Source of the DNA: Syntrophomonas wolfei subsp. methylbutyratica
GTDB taxonomy: Bacteria; Bacillota; Syntrophomonadia; Syntrophomonadales; Syntrophomonadaceae
Assembly: GCF_001570625.1 (NCBI RefSeq)
Contig: NZ_BBQT01000003.1
Coordinates: 186,001 to 250,000, forward strand
Length of the DNA: 64,000 nt
Reading direction: 5' to 3'
Part shown: positions 43,043 through 52,957 of the stretch, one piece after another
How the letters are laid out: each line of letters starts with the position of its first letter
Position numbering within the stretch: position 1 is the first letter of the stretch
Notes under the pieces: generated by a model
What the model was told of the DNA's origin: nothing
Seen by the model: the letters and a program-made list of their open reading frames with translations, nothing else
The model's database searches: none
Position numbers and translations under genes: made by a program

Positions 43043-46000
43043 ATGCCGATTAAGGAAGATTTGCACAAAGTACTGGTAATTGGATCAGGGCCTATTATCA
43101 TAGGGCAGGCAGCCGAATTTGACTATGCTGGCACCCAGGCCTGCCGGGCATTAAAAGAGGAAGGCATCGAAGTAGTGCTATTAAACAGCAATCCCGCTAC
43201 GATAATGACTGATGCCAATATTGCCGATCATGTTTACTTCGAGCCCATAACGGTGGAAACGGTCAATAAGATTATTGCCCGGGAAAAACCGGATGGCATA
43301 ATTGCCAATCTGGGCGGACAGGTAGGTTTAAATATGGCTTTGGCTCTTGATAGGGCGGGAATATTGGAGAAAACGGGAGTTCCTTTGCTGGGTATGCCGT
43401 TGGATGCCATTGCCCGGGCTGAAGATAGGGAAAAGTTCAAAGAAACTATGCAAGAAATCGGCGAACCTATCCCCGAAAGCGACATAGTACATTCAGTGGA
43501 AGAGGCCATTCGTTTCGCCGAGAAGATTGGTTACCCGGTTATTGTACGCCCGGCATATACCCTGGGAGGAACCGGGGGAGGCACGGCCTATGATAATGAA
43601 GAGCTACAGCAGATAGTGGTTAAAGGCTTGAAAAACAGCCCCATAAATCAAGCCTTGATTGAAAGAAGTGTAGCCGGCTTTAAAGAAATTGAATTTGAAG
43701 TAATGCGGGATGCCAATGACAACTGTATAACTATTTGCAGCATGGAAAATGTTGACCCCGTTGGCATACACACCGGGGACAGCATAGTGGTAGCACCAGC
43801 TCAGACCCTGAGTGATGAAGAATACCAAATGCTGCGGGCTTCTTCTCTAAAAATTATCCGCCACTTGAAAATAGTCGGGGGTTGCAATGTTCAATACGCT
43901 CTGGATCCTTTCAGCAAAAAATATTATGTTATTGAGGTTAACCCCAGGGTAAGTCGTTCCAGCGCCCTGGCCTCCAAGGCAACCGGATACCCTATTGCCA
44001 GGGTTACCACCAAATTGGCTATTGGTTATATGTTGGATGAAATACCCAACGCAGTAACCGGTAAGACCACCGCCTGTTTCGAACCGGCTATAGATTATGT
44101 GGTTCTTAAGGTACCCCGCTGGCCCTTTGACAAGTTTGTTTTCGGTGACCGCAAACTGGGGACTCAGATGAAGGCTACCGGCGAGGTTATGGCCATCGAC
44201 CGCAGCTATGAAGCGGCTTTCCTAAAATCCATTCGCTCCTTGGAAATAGGCCTGAACGGCCTGCGACTGCCGGTACTGCAAGAAATGAAAGACGAAGAGC
44301 TGCGCCAGCGTTTGGAACATGCGGATGATGAAAGGACCTTTATTATTGCTGAAGCCTTGAGCCGGGGATTTTCCCTGGACGAAATCTGGGAGATTACCAG
44401 GATAGATAAATATTTCCTGAAAAAAATGAAAAACATTATAGATTTTGCCCGGGTACTGGAAGAGAAAGAACTGGATTATGAATTATTGCGAGAGGCCAAG
44501 AAGATTGGCTTTTCCGATTTTGAAATAGCTGCAATCAAGGGACAAACGGAAGAAGAGATGCGAAAACTAAGAAAAAAAGCGGGGATTCTTCCAACTTATA
44601 AACTGGTGGATACCTGTGCGGCTGAGTTTGATGCTGACACCCCTTATTTTTATTCCTGTTATGAAGAGGAGAATGAGGCCTGGCATGATCCGAACACGCG
44701 TAAAATTCTGGTTATAGGGGCGGGTCCAATCAGGATCGGACAGGGAGTGGAATTTGATTATTGCTCGGTGCACTGTGTTTGGGCTTTGCGGGATGCAGGT
44801 ATAAAGGCCATCATTGTAAACAATAACCCGGAAACCGTCAGCACCGATTTTGATACCTCTGACCGCCTGTATTTCGAGCCCCTGGTTTATGAGGATGTTA
44901 TGAACATCATCGACGAAGAACAACCCGAAGGGGTCATCATCCAGTTTGGCGGGCAAACCGCCATTAACCTGGCCGCTGCTTTAAGCCGGGCAGGAGTAAA
45001 GATCCTGGGTACTTCCAACGACAATATTGACCGGGCGGAAGACCGCGAGCGCTTTGATTTGATGGTGGAGAAACTGGGCATCCCCCGCCCCCCGGGGAAA
45101 ACCGTGTTTTCTGTGGAAGAAGCGGTCAAAGCAGCGGAAAAGATAGGCTATCCGGTTCTCTTACGGCCTTCTTATGTACTGGGGGGGAGGGCTATGGAAA
45201 TAGTTTATAATGTCGATGAACTCAGGCAATACATGCAAACGGCAGTAAATGTCAACCGGGAACACCCGGTACTGGTAGATAAATACCTGCTGGGCAAAGA
45301 AATTGAAGTGGATGCCGTTTGTGATGGTAAACAGGTTCTTATCCCAGGGATCATGCAACACATTGAGCGTGCCGGGGTTCATTCCGGGGATAGTATGGCG
45401 GTTTTTCCCGCCCATGACTTGAGCCCGGCGATTAGGGACAAGGTGGTAGATTACACGCTTAGATTAGCCCGGGAACTGGAGGTCAAAGGCTTAATAAACA
45501 TTCAATTTGTGGAGTTTGAAGATGAACTCTATGTTTTGGAGGTAAATCCCCGTTCCAGCCGAACCGTGCCGTTCATCAGCAAAGTAACCGGGATTCCCCT
45601 GGTAAAGCTGGGAACCGAGATTATGTTAGGCAAGAGTCTGGAGGAACTTGCTTATAAGGGCGGTTTGCAGCCGGAACCTGATTTTTATGCCATCAAGGTT
45701 CCGGTATTTTCCTTTAGCAAGCTGGAACAAGTGGATATCACCCTGGGGCCGGAAATGAAGTCTACCGGTGAAGTTTTAGGAATAGACCGCTCCTTAAAAA
45801 CCGCTATCTATAAAGGGCTTCTGGAAGCCGGTGTGGAAATCTCCCATAAAGGCACCATAGTTGCTACGATAGCTGATAAAGATAAAGATGAAGCTATTCC
45901 TATCCTGCATGAATTGAGCCAGCTGGGCTTTAAGCTGGTAGCTACAGAAGGTACGGCCATGGCCCTTAGAAATAATGGTATTGCGGTGGAAACCGTTAAG

Positions 46001-46267
46001 AAGATTAAAGAAGGCTCACCAAATATTGTAGACTTAATTCGACAAGGTAAGGTAGACTTTGTAGTAAATACCCTTACCCATGGTCGTATGCCTTTTACCG
46101 ATGGTTTTCAGATTCGACGGGCGGCGGTAGAGTTGAATGTTCCGTGCCTAACCTCCCTGGATACCTTGAAAGTGGTCAAAGCGGTAATTACTGAGGGTGA
46201 AAAGACCGCTGCTATGGAGATCATGTCTCTGCAGGAATATGTCAAAATGACCGGAGTGCAATCATAA
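43043..46267 (+). CDS. carB: Carbamoyl phosphate synthase large subunit
   Basis: A 1074-residue enzyme that makes carbamoyl phosphate from bicarbonate, ammonia and two ATP. It has two homologous ATP-grasp halves (about residues 1-400 and 550-930), each with GSGPIxIGQ-type and GGQ motifs ([30 protein letters not shown]), an oligomerisation region between them and a C-terminal MGS-like allosteric domain (about 935-1074). ATG 43043 follows TGGAGGAG; the frame opens at 42983 inside the tandem repeat and is rejected. It follows the glutaminase-defective carA and appears fully intact itself. Confidence 0.97.
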   Translation: MPIKEDLHKVLVIGSGPIIIGQAAEFDYAGTQACRALKEEGIEVVLLNSNPATIMTDANIADHVYFEPITVETVNKIIAREKPDGIIANLGGQVGLNMALALDRAGILEKTGVPLLGMPLDAIARAEDREKFKETMQEIGEPIPESDIVHSVEEAIRFAEKIGYPVIVRPAYTLGGTGGGTAYDNEELQQIVVKGLKNSPINQALIERSVAGFKEIEFEVMRDANDNCITICSMENVDPVGIHTGDSIVVAPAQTLSDEEYQMLRASSLKIIRHLKIVGGCNVQYALDPFSKKYYVIEVNPRVSRSSALASKATGYPIARVTTKLAIGYMLDEIPNAVTGKTTACFEPAIDYVVLKVPRWPFDKFVFGDRKLGTQMKATGEVMAIDRSYEAAFLKSIRSLEIGLNGLRLPVLQEMKDEELRQRLEHADDERTFIIAEALSRGFSLDEIWEITRIDKYFLKKMKNIIDFARVLEEKELDYELLREAKKIGFSDFEIAAIKGQTEEEMRKLRKKAGILPTYKLVDTCAAEFDADTPYFYSCYEEENEAWHDPNTRKILVIGAGPIRIGQGVEFDYCSVHCVWALRDAGIKAIIVNNNPETVSTDFDTSDRLYFEPLVYEDVMNIIDEEQPEGVIIQFGGQTAINLAAALSRAGVKILGTSNDNIDRAEDRERFDLMVEKLGIPRPPGKTVFSVEEAVKAAEKIGYPVLLRPSYVLGGRAMEIVYNVDELRQYMQTAVNVNREHPVLVDKYLLGKEIEVDAVCDGKQVLIPGIMQHIERAGVHSGDSMAVFPAHDLSPAIRDKVVDYTLRLARELEVKGLINIQFVEFEDELYVLEVNPRSSRTVPFISKVTGIPLVKLGTEIMLGKSLEELAYKGGLQPEPDFYAIKVPVFSFSKLEQVDITLGPEMKSTGEVLGIDRSLKTAIYKGLLEAGVEISHKGTIVATIADKDKDEAIPILHELSQLGFKLVATEGTAMALRNNGIAVETVKKIKEGSPNIVDLIRQGKVDFVVNTLTHGRMPFTDGFQIRRAAVELNVPCLTSLDTLKVVKAVITEGEKTAAMEIMSLQEYVKMTGVQS

Positions 46268-46622
46268 GCGATTATCATTTTGATTCTTTTGCCAAAAGTC
46301 ATTATATTCATTGGTTTGTATAAATATACCGCTCGCAGTCTTCGCATGGGCAACACCTGCGGCTTGTCTCGCGGCTCAAGGGGTACCGCGCCAATCTCCC
46401 GTCCATGGGAGGCAACCTTATTAGTGACACCCTCAGGGTGGAACACCAGGCGTACCCGAAGGGTGAAGGGTGAAGCATCCATGCTTCGCCAACGCTCGCT
46501 TTGTATATTTATGCAACCCTTCTGCATCAAAAGGGGTTTTTGCTGTAGATACTTATAACAGGCGGGAAGCGGAAAAGAGTGGAAATCTTTCAAAGTACTA
46601 ATACTTACTTGGAGGGACAGCT
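46268..46622. repeat. Repeat-filled interval between carB and pyrK, with terminator-bearing copy 2 of 3
   Basis: About 355 bases without a gene. It opens with TGTATAAATATACCGCTCGC (46317) and closes with an inverted counterpart GCTCGCTTTGTATATTTATG (46495), so the block has inverted ends like a MITE. The part at 46476-46548 is the second copy of the hairpin repeat seen at 22741 and 59883, ending in AAGGGGTTTTTGC. If the hairpin terminates transcription, pyrK onward would be partly uncoupled. Confidence 0.65.
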
Positions 46623-47411
46623 ATGCCTTCTTTGGAGAAAGCGCGAATAATTAGCAATTCTAAACAATACCACAATCTTTATATAATGGAGATCGAGGCT
46701 CCGAAAACAGCCAAACAGTGTAAGCCGGGACAATTTCTCCACATCCGCAGCAATCCCGGACTTGATCCCCTGCTCCGCAGGCCGCTGAGTCTATATGATG
46801 TGGATAAGAAAGCAGCGAAAATTAGTCTTCTATACAAGGTAGTGGGCAAGGGTACGGCATTATTAGCGGACATGCTGCCTGGAGAAAACCTTGACATCAT
46901 GGGTCCATTGGGCCGTGGTTTCTCCTTGCCGGAGTCAGCAAAAAAATGCCTCTTGGTGGGCGGGGGAGTTGGTATGGCTCCACTGCTCTACCTGGCTCGT
47001 GAACTAAGGCGGGGGGGTAATGAACTGCTGGTTCTATACGGGGTGGGAAATGAGAAAGAGCTGCTCGCCCTGGAGCGATTAGAAGCTATCGGAAGCCAGG
47101 TGCAGATAGCAACAATAGATGGCAGCCGTGGGTTAAAAGGCCCATTGATTCCGCCGCTTTTCTCCGAAATATTAAGTAATGAGCGTATTGAATTTATCTA
47201 TAGCTGTGGACCGGAATCAATGATGAAGCTCTGGCAGGAATGGGCAGGGATAAATCATATAGCAGGGGAAGTCTCTTTGGAAGAATATATGGCCTGTGGT
47301 GTAGGAGCCTGTTTGGGCTGTGCCCGAAAAGCCAGGCCGGATAACGAGTTCTATGTTAAGATATGCAAGGATGGGCCAGTTTTCCGTCTGGACGAGCTGG
47401 AGTTGGAGTAG
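46623..47411 (+). CDS. pyrK: Dihydroorotate dehydrogenase electron-transfer subunit PyrK
   Basis: A 262-residue FAD and 2Fe-2S protein that passes electrons from dihydroorotate dehydrogenase to NAD. The FAD-binding motif RRPLSLYD and NAD-binding region LLVGGGVGMAPLLYLAR are clear. The 2Fe-2S cysteines are in CGVGACLGC and a later Cys in VKICKDGPVF. ATG 46623 follows GGAGGGACAGC. It pairs with the PyrD below, 340 bp away, separated by a terminator-like hairpin and a repeat. Confidence 0.95.
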   Translation: MPSLEKARIISNSKQYHNLYIMEIEAPKTAKQCKPGQFLHIRSNPGLDPLLRRPLSLYDVDKKAAKISLLYKVVGKGTALLADMLPGENLDIMGPLGRGFSLPESAKKCLLVGGGVGMAPLLYLARELRRGGNELLVLYGVGNEKELLALERLEAIGSQVQIATIDGSRGLKGPLIPPLFSEILSNERIEFIYSCGPESMMKLWQEWAGINHIAGEVSLEEYMACGVGACLGCARKARPDNEFYVKICKDGPVFRLDELELE

Positions 47412-47426
47412 GAAATAAGCAAAAAA

Positions 47427-47460
47427 ATTAATGACCTTTCTGCTGGTCATTAATAATTTT
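47427..47460 (+). terminator. Hairpin after pyrK
   Basis: ATTAATGACC and GGTCATTAAT are perfectly complementary around an eight-base loop, followed by AATTTT. The T run is poor. Confidence 0.5.
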
Positions 47461-47751
47461 GATACTGCTATTAAGTTTTTGCCAACAATAAAAGTATACC
47501 CTAATCTTATTAAAGGATTATTTTCTTCCGGTTAATTTTCGGTTAAGTTTGTAATTGATTTCACTGCAAATAGTTATAAATATGCATCAGGGTGCATAAA
47601 TATACCGCTCAGCACCCTTAATAGCGACCGCAGGGTATGTAGGGAACGACCCCCGTGTCGTTCCGAACCAGGCGCAACAACTCTTATGCAATAATAAAAA
47701 CTTTTTTCAGTGACACCATAGCTATATGATAAGGAAAAGGGAGGTAATGCC
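47461..47751. other. Gene-free interval between pyrK and pyrD
   Basis: It holds A/T-rich sequence, a repeat at 47594-47635 that is inverted at 48687-48728, and GGGAACGACCCCCGTGTCGTTCC, a short hairpin near 47641-47664. No gene or clear promoter was recognised. Confidence 0.45.
47594..47635 (+). repeat. Inverted repeat flanking pyrD, left copy
   Basis: GCATAAATATACCGCTC, then CCTTAATAGCGACCGCAGGG, recurs reversed at 48687-48728. Confidence 0.75.
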
Positions 47752-48660
47752 TTGGATTTAACGGTAAATCTGGGAGGAATAAAGCTGAAAAATCCGGTAG
47801 CAGTTGCGTCGGGAACCTTTGGTTATGGTTTGGAGTACGCTGACTTTATTGAACCTGAGAAAATTGGCGCGGTAATAGTCAAAGGTACAACTCTTCATCC
47901 TCGCCCCGGGAATCCGGGCCCCAGGATTTACGAGACCCCGGCCGGTATGCTCAACGCCATCGGACTGGAGAATCCAGGTATTGAGGTTTTCTTGCGGGAA
48001 TACCTGCCCCGGCTGCGGGAGCGACAAGTTACTGTTATTTCCAATATAGCCGGAAACAGCATTGAAGAATATGCTTTGATGGCTTCCCTCTTGCAAGGAC
48101 AGGAGGGTATAGCAGGAATTGAGCTTAATATTTCCTGCCCCAATGTAAAGCAGGGGGGCATTCAATTTGGTACTGATCCTGAAACAGTACGACAGGTGGT
48201 AGCAGCAGTGAAAAAAGAAACTTCCCTTCCGGTAATACCCAAGCTTTCCCCCAATGTCACCGATATTGCAGCTATTGCCCTGGCCGCTGCCGAGGGCGGG
48301 GCCGATGCCTTGTCCATGATTAACACCCTGGGGGGAATGGCTATTGACATAAACAGGAGAAAGCCGGTTTTGGGCAATGTTTTTGGAGGATTGTCGGGAC
48401 CGGCGATTAAACCGGTTGCCTTAAAAATGATATATCAAGTATACCGGGAGGTTGACCTTCCTATACTTGGCGGTGGAGGCATAGTGAATCATATAGATGC
48501 TCTGGAATTCTTCATGGCCGGAGCTGCAGCGGTCTCCATTGGCACCGGCAACTTTGTCAATCCCTGTCTGGCTCTTGAATTGCTTGAGGGTATGGAAAAG
48601 TATATGCAGGAGCAGGGCTTTTCCAGTATTCAAGAACTGGTCGGTATAGCTCATACGTAG
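47752..48660 (+). CDS. pyrD: Dihydroorotate dehydrogenase B, catalytic subunit
   Basis: A 302-residue FMN enzyme of the class 1B type that oxidises dihydroorotate to orotate and hands electrons to PyrK. The catalytic cysteine of class 1 enzymes is in [12 protein letters not shown]-binding motifs include ASGTFGYG near the N-terminus and ILGGGGI with SIGTGNF near the end. TTG 47752 follows AAAAGGGAGGTAATG. The presence of pyrK supports the NAD-dependent 1B assignment. A pair of inverted repeats flanks the gene. Confidence 0.95.
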   Translation: MDLTVNLGGIKLKNPVAVASGTFGYGLEYADFIEPEKIGAVIVKGTTLHPRPGNPGPRIYETPAGMLNAIGLENPGIEVFLREYLPRLRERQVTVISNIAGNSIEEYALMASLLQGQEGIAGIELNISCPNVKQGGIQFGTDPETVRQVVAAVKKETSLPVIPKLSPNVTDIAAIALAAAEGGADALSMINTLGGMAIDINRRKPVLGNVFGGLSGPAIKPVALKMIYQVYREVDLPILGGGGIVNHIDALEFFMAGAAAVSIGTGNFVNPCLALELLEGMEKYMQEQGFSSIQELVGIAHT

Positions 48661-48686
48661 CGCCCTGTCGGGCACAACTGATGCTC

Positions 48687-48728
48687 CCTGCGGTCGCTAT
48701 TAAGGACGCTGGAGCGGAATATTTATGC
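48687..48728 (-). repeat. Inverted repeat flanking pyrD, right copy
   Basis: On the minus strand it reads GCATAAATATTCCGCTC, then CCTTAATAGCGACCGCAGGG, matching 47594-47635. Confidence 0.75.
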
Positions 48729-48794
48729 AAGCAAATGCATAATTATTACTTTTTGCAGCGGAATCATACTTATATAATCAAAAATTAGGGGGGA

Positions 48795-49520
48795 ATGGAT
48801 TTGCAGGCCCAAGAGAGGATTATATTAGCCCTGGATGTTGATAGCCGGGAGCAAGCCCTGGCACTGGTTAAGGATTTGGCTCCTCATGTGGGGGCTTTTA
48901 AAGTGGGGATGCAGTTGTTCAATAGCTGTGGCCCCAAAATAGTAGAAGAGATTAATCAATTGGGGGGACGGGTATTTTTAGATCTCAAGTTTCATGATAT
49001 TCCCAACACCGTAGCTGCTGCCGGCAGGGTAATAACCCGCTTGAATTGCTTCATGTTTAATGTTCATGCCGCCGGAGGCCGGGAAATGATGCGCCAGGTA
49101 GTAGAAGAGGTGGAAGATGAGGCCAAAAAACTGACGGTAGCAGCACCATTATCCCTGGCTGTAACGGTGCTTACCAGTATATCGCAGGAGCAATTGGAAG
49201 AAGAGATTGGGGTTAAAGGAAGGAAACTTAAAGACCTGGTGGTCAAGTGGGCTCTTATGGCTAAAGAATGTGGAATCTCCGGTGTTGTTTCATCACCGCA
49301 AGAAATCGAGGCCATACGGGCAGCCTGTGGCCCGGAATTTAAAATCGTCACCCCGGGTATCCGACCCGCCTGGTCGGAGAAAAATGACCAGAAACGGATT
49401 ACCACGCCAGGCCAGGCCTTGCAGATGGGGGCTGATTTTATGGTCATCGGACGGCCTATTACTCAGGCAGAAAATCCGGTGGAAGCGGCTTTAAGGATTA
49501 TTAGCGAATTGGAGGAATAG
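48795..49520 (+). CDS. pyrF: Orotidine 5'-phosphate decarboxylase
   Basis: A 241-residue TIM-barrel enzyme that decarboxylates OMP to UMP, the last step of the pathway. The catalytic Asp-Lys-x-x-Asp array is in DLKFHDIPNT (about residues 60-69). The phosphate-binding end is TPGIR and FMVIGRPIT. ATG 48795 is very close to its GGGGGG site; TTG 48801 would have better spacing, so the true start could be two codons later. The gene is followed by pyrE after four bases. Confidence 0.95.
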   Translation: MDLQAQERIILALDVDSREQALALVKDLAPHVGAFKVGMQLFNSCGPKIVEEINQLGGRVFLDLKFHDIPNTVAAAGRVITRLNCFMFNVHAAGGREMMRQVVEEVEDEAKKLTVAAPLSLAVTVLTSISQEQLEEEIGVKGRKLKDLVVKWALMAKECGISGVVSSPQEIEAIRAACGPEFKIVTPGIRPAWSEKNDQKRITTPGQALQMGADFMVIGRPITQAENPVEAALRIISELEE

Positions 49521-49524
49521 AAAA

Positions 49525-50100
49525 ATGTTAAGTAAGGAAGAAGCTACCAGGATATTTATTGATTCTGGAGCCCTTATGGAGGGCCATTTTCGGCTTACCT
49601 CAGGACGGCACAGCAATCAGTATATGCAATGTGCCCAGGTTCTGCAATATCCCAAATATACCGAGCAATTGGCAGCACACATTGCGGAAAAGTTCGCTGC
49701 AGATAATATCGAAATAGTGGTAGGTCCAGCTATGGGTGGCATAATTGTGGCCTATGAGGTAGCAAGGCAATTGGGAATTCCAGCCATATTTACGGAAAGA
49801 CAGGAAGGCTCCATGGTATTGCGGCGGGGTTTTGAACTGCGTCCGGGCCAGAGGGTTCTGGTAGTGGAAGATGTAGTTACCACCGGTGGTTCGGTTTGGG
49901 AAGTAATTGAGATTGTGCAGAAGGCCGGAGCCGAGCTGGCGGGAGTGGCTGTTCTGGTAGACCGCAGCAACGGTGAGGTTGACTTTAAGGTTAAACAAGA
50001 AGCGGTGCTGTCCATGGATATTAAATCCTTTGCAGCTTCTGATTGCCCGCTTTGCCGTGAAGGAAAATTGCCAGTGATAAAGCCGGGCAGCCGTGCTTGA
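49525..50100 (+). CDS. pyrE: Orotate phosphoribosyltransferase
   Basis: A 191-residue enzyme that attaches ribose phosphate from PRPP to orotate. The PRPP-binding motif VLVVEDVVTTGGSV lies at about residues 112-125, and the N-terminal substrate region is LTSGRHSNQYMQC. A cysteine-containing tail (SDCPLCREGK) is typical of the Clostridia/thermophile subgroup. TTGGAGGAATAG precedes the ATG, overlapping the pyrF end. It closes the pyr operon proper. Confidence 0.95.
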   Translation: MLSKEEATRIFIDSGALMEGHFRLTSGRHSNQYMQCAQVLQYPKYTEQLAAHIAEKFAADNIEIVVGPAMGGIIVAYEVARQLGIPAIFTERQEGSMVLRRGFELRPGQRVLVVEDVVTTGGSVWEVIEIVQKAGAELAGVAVLVDRSNGEVDFKVKQEAVLSMDIKSFAASDCPLCREGKLPVIKPGSRA

Positions 50101-50117
50101 GGAAGGAGAGACTGTTA

Positions 50118-50420
50118 TTGCGCATTTTCTTAAATGGACAGGAGATGCATTTTGCCGAGGGTGGATACCAGTATGTGTTTTTGAGACCCTATAAGCGTTC
50201 ACAACAGGAGACGATTCCGCGAGAGAGCGGAAAACTGCATATACAATTATATGACAATGGGGTGCAAATCCGCACCCTGATTACCCACGATGAAGTTAGC
50301 ACCCTGGTAAATCGTGATCTGGCTATAGATACTAAGAATCAAAAGATATATATATTGGAGGAAGGAAGCAGGTATAAAAAAAACCCGGATGGTTCCGTAG
50401 AAATACTATCGCCGGAATAA
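50118..50420 (+). CDS. Hypothetical protein following pyrE
   Basis: A 100-residue protein I do not recognise. TTG 50118 with GGAAGGAGAG upstream is a better start than the in-frame TTG at 50097, which overlaps pyrE. It is rich in charged and polar residues, with no signal peptide, membrane segment or cysteine. It alternates beta-like stretches (YQYVFLRPY, LHIQLYDNGVQIRTLI, QKIYILEE). It probably rides on the pyr transcript, but nothing shows a pyrimidine role. Confidence 0.65.
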   Translation: MRIFLNGQEMHFAEGGYQYVFLRPYKRSQQETIPRESGKLHIQLYDNGVQIRTLITHDEVSTLVNRDLAIDTKNQKIYILEEGSRYKKNPDGSVEILSPE

Positions 50421-50428
50421 ACGGGCTA

Positions 50429-52234
50429 TTAAATTTTTGGCAAGGGCTGGATTTCGCTTTCTGCTAACAAACGGCTAAGATTCTCGGAGCGAGGATTAGC
50501 TATTATTGTCCAATAATTATCATAGATTACCATACCGGGTTTGGCCCCTGAAGGTTTACGAACATTAACGCGGAAAGTATAATCTACCGGCACCTTGTCC
50601 GCCTCTTTAGCTTTGCTGAAGTAGGCGGCCAGGTCGGCAGCTTCCTCCAGGCTATGATCAGGTACATCATTGATAGAGCTGATCGTTTTGGGCAATTTGA
50701 TTATCACATGAGTGCCCGGGATTTTACTGCTGTGCAGCCATAGGTCCTGGCGTTCTGCCTGTTTTAGGCTTAAAAAATCATTTTGCTGGTTGTTCCTGCC
50801 TACGAGTATTTCCAAACCATCGGAAGACAGGAAACGACGAGGTTGGCTCTTAAGCAGTTCTTTACGGGCACGCTGGGTATGCTCCTTGACATAACCCTGC
50901 TTTTCCAACTCTTCTCTTATTTCTTCCACTATTTCTGGGGTTTCGGCCTGTGCTATCAAGACAATTATTGATTCCAGGTAATCAATTTCCTCCTGGTTGG
51001 AAGCCAGGAGTTGCTTCAGGTGCTTTATAGCATTGCGGCTCTTGTTATAAATTTTGAAATATTTTTGGGCATTTTGAATGGGAGTATAACGAGGGTCCAG
51101 CGAAATTTCAACTTCCTCTCCCTGATAAAAATCTTCAATTAAAGCAGTTTTATCCCCTTTTTGAAATTTAAAAGCATAAGCAGTGAGCATTTCACCCCAT
51201 TCTTTATATTTCAGCTTTTCATAGGCCTTGGCCAGGTCCCCTTCCTGGAAAAATTGTTTTTTATAAGCTTTGTCCAGGCGGATCTTAATATTTCTGCTCA
51301 GATTGACTTTCATCGATTCCAGGCGAATCATTTTCAAGCTGTCATTGTAATAACGATCGCAGGCTTCATTAATGCTGGAAAAATTGAGGGACTTATAGCC
51401 GGATTCATTTAAAGATAGTATGGGGTAGGGAGCAAACTCAAGCGGTTGCAGATTGCTGTAGATGGCAACTGGGTGCAGCTTAGCCTGCTCGATATTCTGT
51501 AATACCGTCCTGCTGTGATGAAATAGCCTGGAGAATTCAAGTTCACCGCATTGCTCAACCGGCAACAAGGGCTCAAGACCAGCAGCCCAACAGAATTCGC
51601 TGGATGAAAATGGGCTTATTCCTGAAAAAACCTGGAAAAATGAATTAGCCAGAGTATTATTACCCCCCTGTTTCCACATCAACCGGACAAAGTCTTCATA
51701 GCTAGCTTGGAGAGGGTTAAGCTTACCTTGCTGGGGTGGGCTTACATACTCTTTGCCGGGTAAAACTTCTCGGTGGGAACTCCGGTCATGACCATATTTT
51801 TTTATAGCATCAATTATCAGGTTGTTTTCCGGGTTTACCAGGATAATATTAGAATGCCGACCCATAAACTCACAAATCAAGCGCTTTATTTTCCACTCGC
51901 GAAAATCATCCAGGGCTTCAATATCGATGTGAATAATCCGTTCAAAATCTACTTGTTTAATCTCCTGTATTTTGCCGCCTTCCAGATATTTGCGCAATAA
52001 CATGCAAAATGCCGGGGGTTTGGTTGGGTTAGGCTTTTTTATACTATCAATATGCAATCTAGCCCAACGCGAGTTGGCGGAAAGCATTAAGCGCAAGCTC
52101 CCGCTTTTTGCAGTTCTAACGGATAAAACCAGCTCATCCTTCTCAGGTTGAAATATTTTATCTATTCTGGCCCCATTCAATAGGGGATTTAATTCCTGGC
52201 ACAGCGCCCGGATAGTAATACCGTCAAAAGGCAT
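50429..52234 (-). CDS. rqcH: Rqc2 homologue RqcH (NFACT protein; ribosome quality control)
   Basis: A 601-residue NFACT-family protein, once called fibronectin-binding protein. In Bacillus, RqcH binds stalled 50S subunits and adds C-terminal alanine tails that mark the peptide for degradation. The N-terminal NFACT-N region (MPFDGITIRALCQELNPLL onward) precedes a helical coiled-coil stretch (about residues 285-430) and the NFACT-R domain (about 460-560, with GRNNQQND and DLWLHSSKIPGTHVI). It is convergent with the pyr operon end, with only eight bases between stop codons. Length is typical. Confidence 0.94.
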   Translation of the reverse strand: MPFDGITIRALCQELNPLLNGARIDKIFQPEKDELVLSVRTAKSGSLRLMLSANSRWARLHIDSIKKPNPTKPPAFCMLLRKYLEGGKIQEIKQVDFERIIHIDIEALDDFREWKIKRLICEFMGRHSNIILVNPENNLIIDAIKKYGHDRSSHREVLPGKEYVSPPQQGKLNPLQASYEDFVRLMWKQGGNNTLANSFFQVFSGISPFSSSEFCWAAGLEPLLPVEQCGELEFSRLFHHSRTVLQNIEQAKLHPVAIYSNLQPLEFAPYPILSLNESGYKSLNFSSINEACDRYYNDSLKMIRLESMKVNLSRNIKIRLDKAYKKQFFQEGDLAKAYEKLKYKEWGEMLTAYAFKFQKGDKTALIEDFYQGEEVEISLDPRYTPIQNAQKYFKIYNKSRNAIKHLKQLLASNQEEIDYLESIIVLIAQAETPEIVEEIREELEKQGYVKEHTQRARKELLKSQPRRFLSSDGLEILVGRNNQQNDFLSLKQAERQDLWLHSSKIPGTHVIIKLPKTISSINDVPDHSLEEAADLAAYFSKAKEADKVPVDYTFRVNVRKPSGAKPGMVIYDNYWTIIANPRSENLSRLLAESEIQPLPKI

Positions 52235-52411
52235 AGAACTACCTCCCTGTCAACAAAAGTATAGCATGGTAAAACAATTTGATACAAATCGGAATAAGGA
52301 ATTTTGCGCTAAAGGAATAATTAATATTAAGTCGAATTAATAATACCAAAAGCAGTTATAGTTCAAACTATGGGTAAAGAGTAAGATTTACTTCCAGGGA
52401 GGGACTTTACA

Positions 52412-52840
52412 ATGAATGAATTGTTAAAAACCCTCTACCAAGATATATTACAGCAAATAATGGTGTTGGAATCATACAAAAAGGAACTTAGTATCCAAAT
52501 TCTTTTAACTAAAGATGGTAGTAGCAGGCGACTGGACTTAATATTGCGATTTCTAAACTATGATCTGGATAAACATGAGCTTTTAGAACATGCGGCCGTA
52601 CTCGCCATTTCCAACCAGGAGAATACCATATTAGAGGATTTGCAAAAATTCTATGCCTATACTGATGGGAATGATTTAATCGAGAAAATTAGAGCTGAAA
52701 TTAAATTCTTGCAAAGATTTGTTAACACCATCAAAAAGTCGATAAAGCTTCCTAATTCGAGAACCTTTTACGAACGGCGGATGGTTCAAGAAATAAGTAA
52801 ATATGTGGTTGAGCAAGCCAGGCAATATAATGCCATGTGA
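52412..52840 (+). CDS. Hypothetical helical protein
   Basis: A 142-residue protein I do not recognise. GGGAGGGAC precedes the ATG at good spacing, which supports a real gene. The sequence is almost wholly helical and charged, with heptad-like leucines near the N-terminus (LLKTLYQDILQQIMVLESY) and basic residues toward the end. There is no signal peptide or membrane segment. It lies between rqcH (divergent) and dapB, with no clear functional link. Confidence 0.65.
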   Translation: MNELLKTLYQDILQQIMVLESYKKELSIQILLTKDGSSRRLDLILRFLNYDLDKHELLEHAAVLAISNQENTILEDLQKFYAYTDGNDLIEKIRAEIKFLQRFVNTIKKSIKLPNSRTFYERRMVQEISKYVVEQARQYNAM

Positions 52841-52957
52841 GCTAAAGTTAAACCTGAGCAGAGAGCACTTCATCCTGGGGTACTCCGGTCAAGTTCTGCT
52901 TGATTATTGTGGTAAATTATTATATAGGATTTTTGATAGTATGCGGGAGGTTTTATT

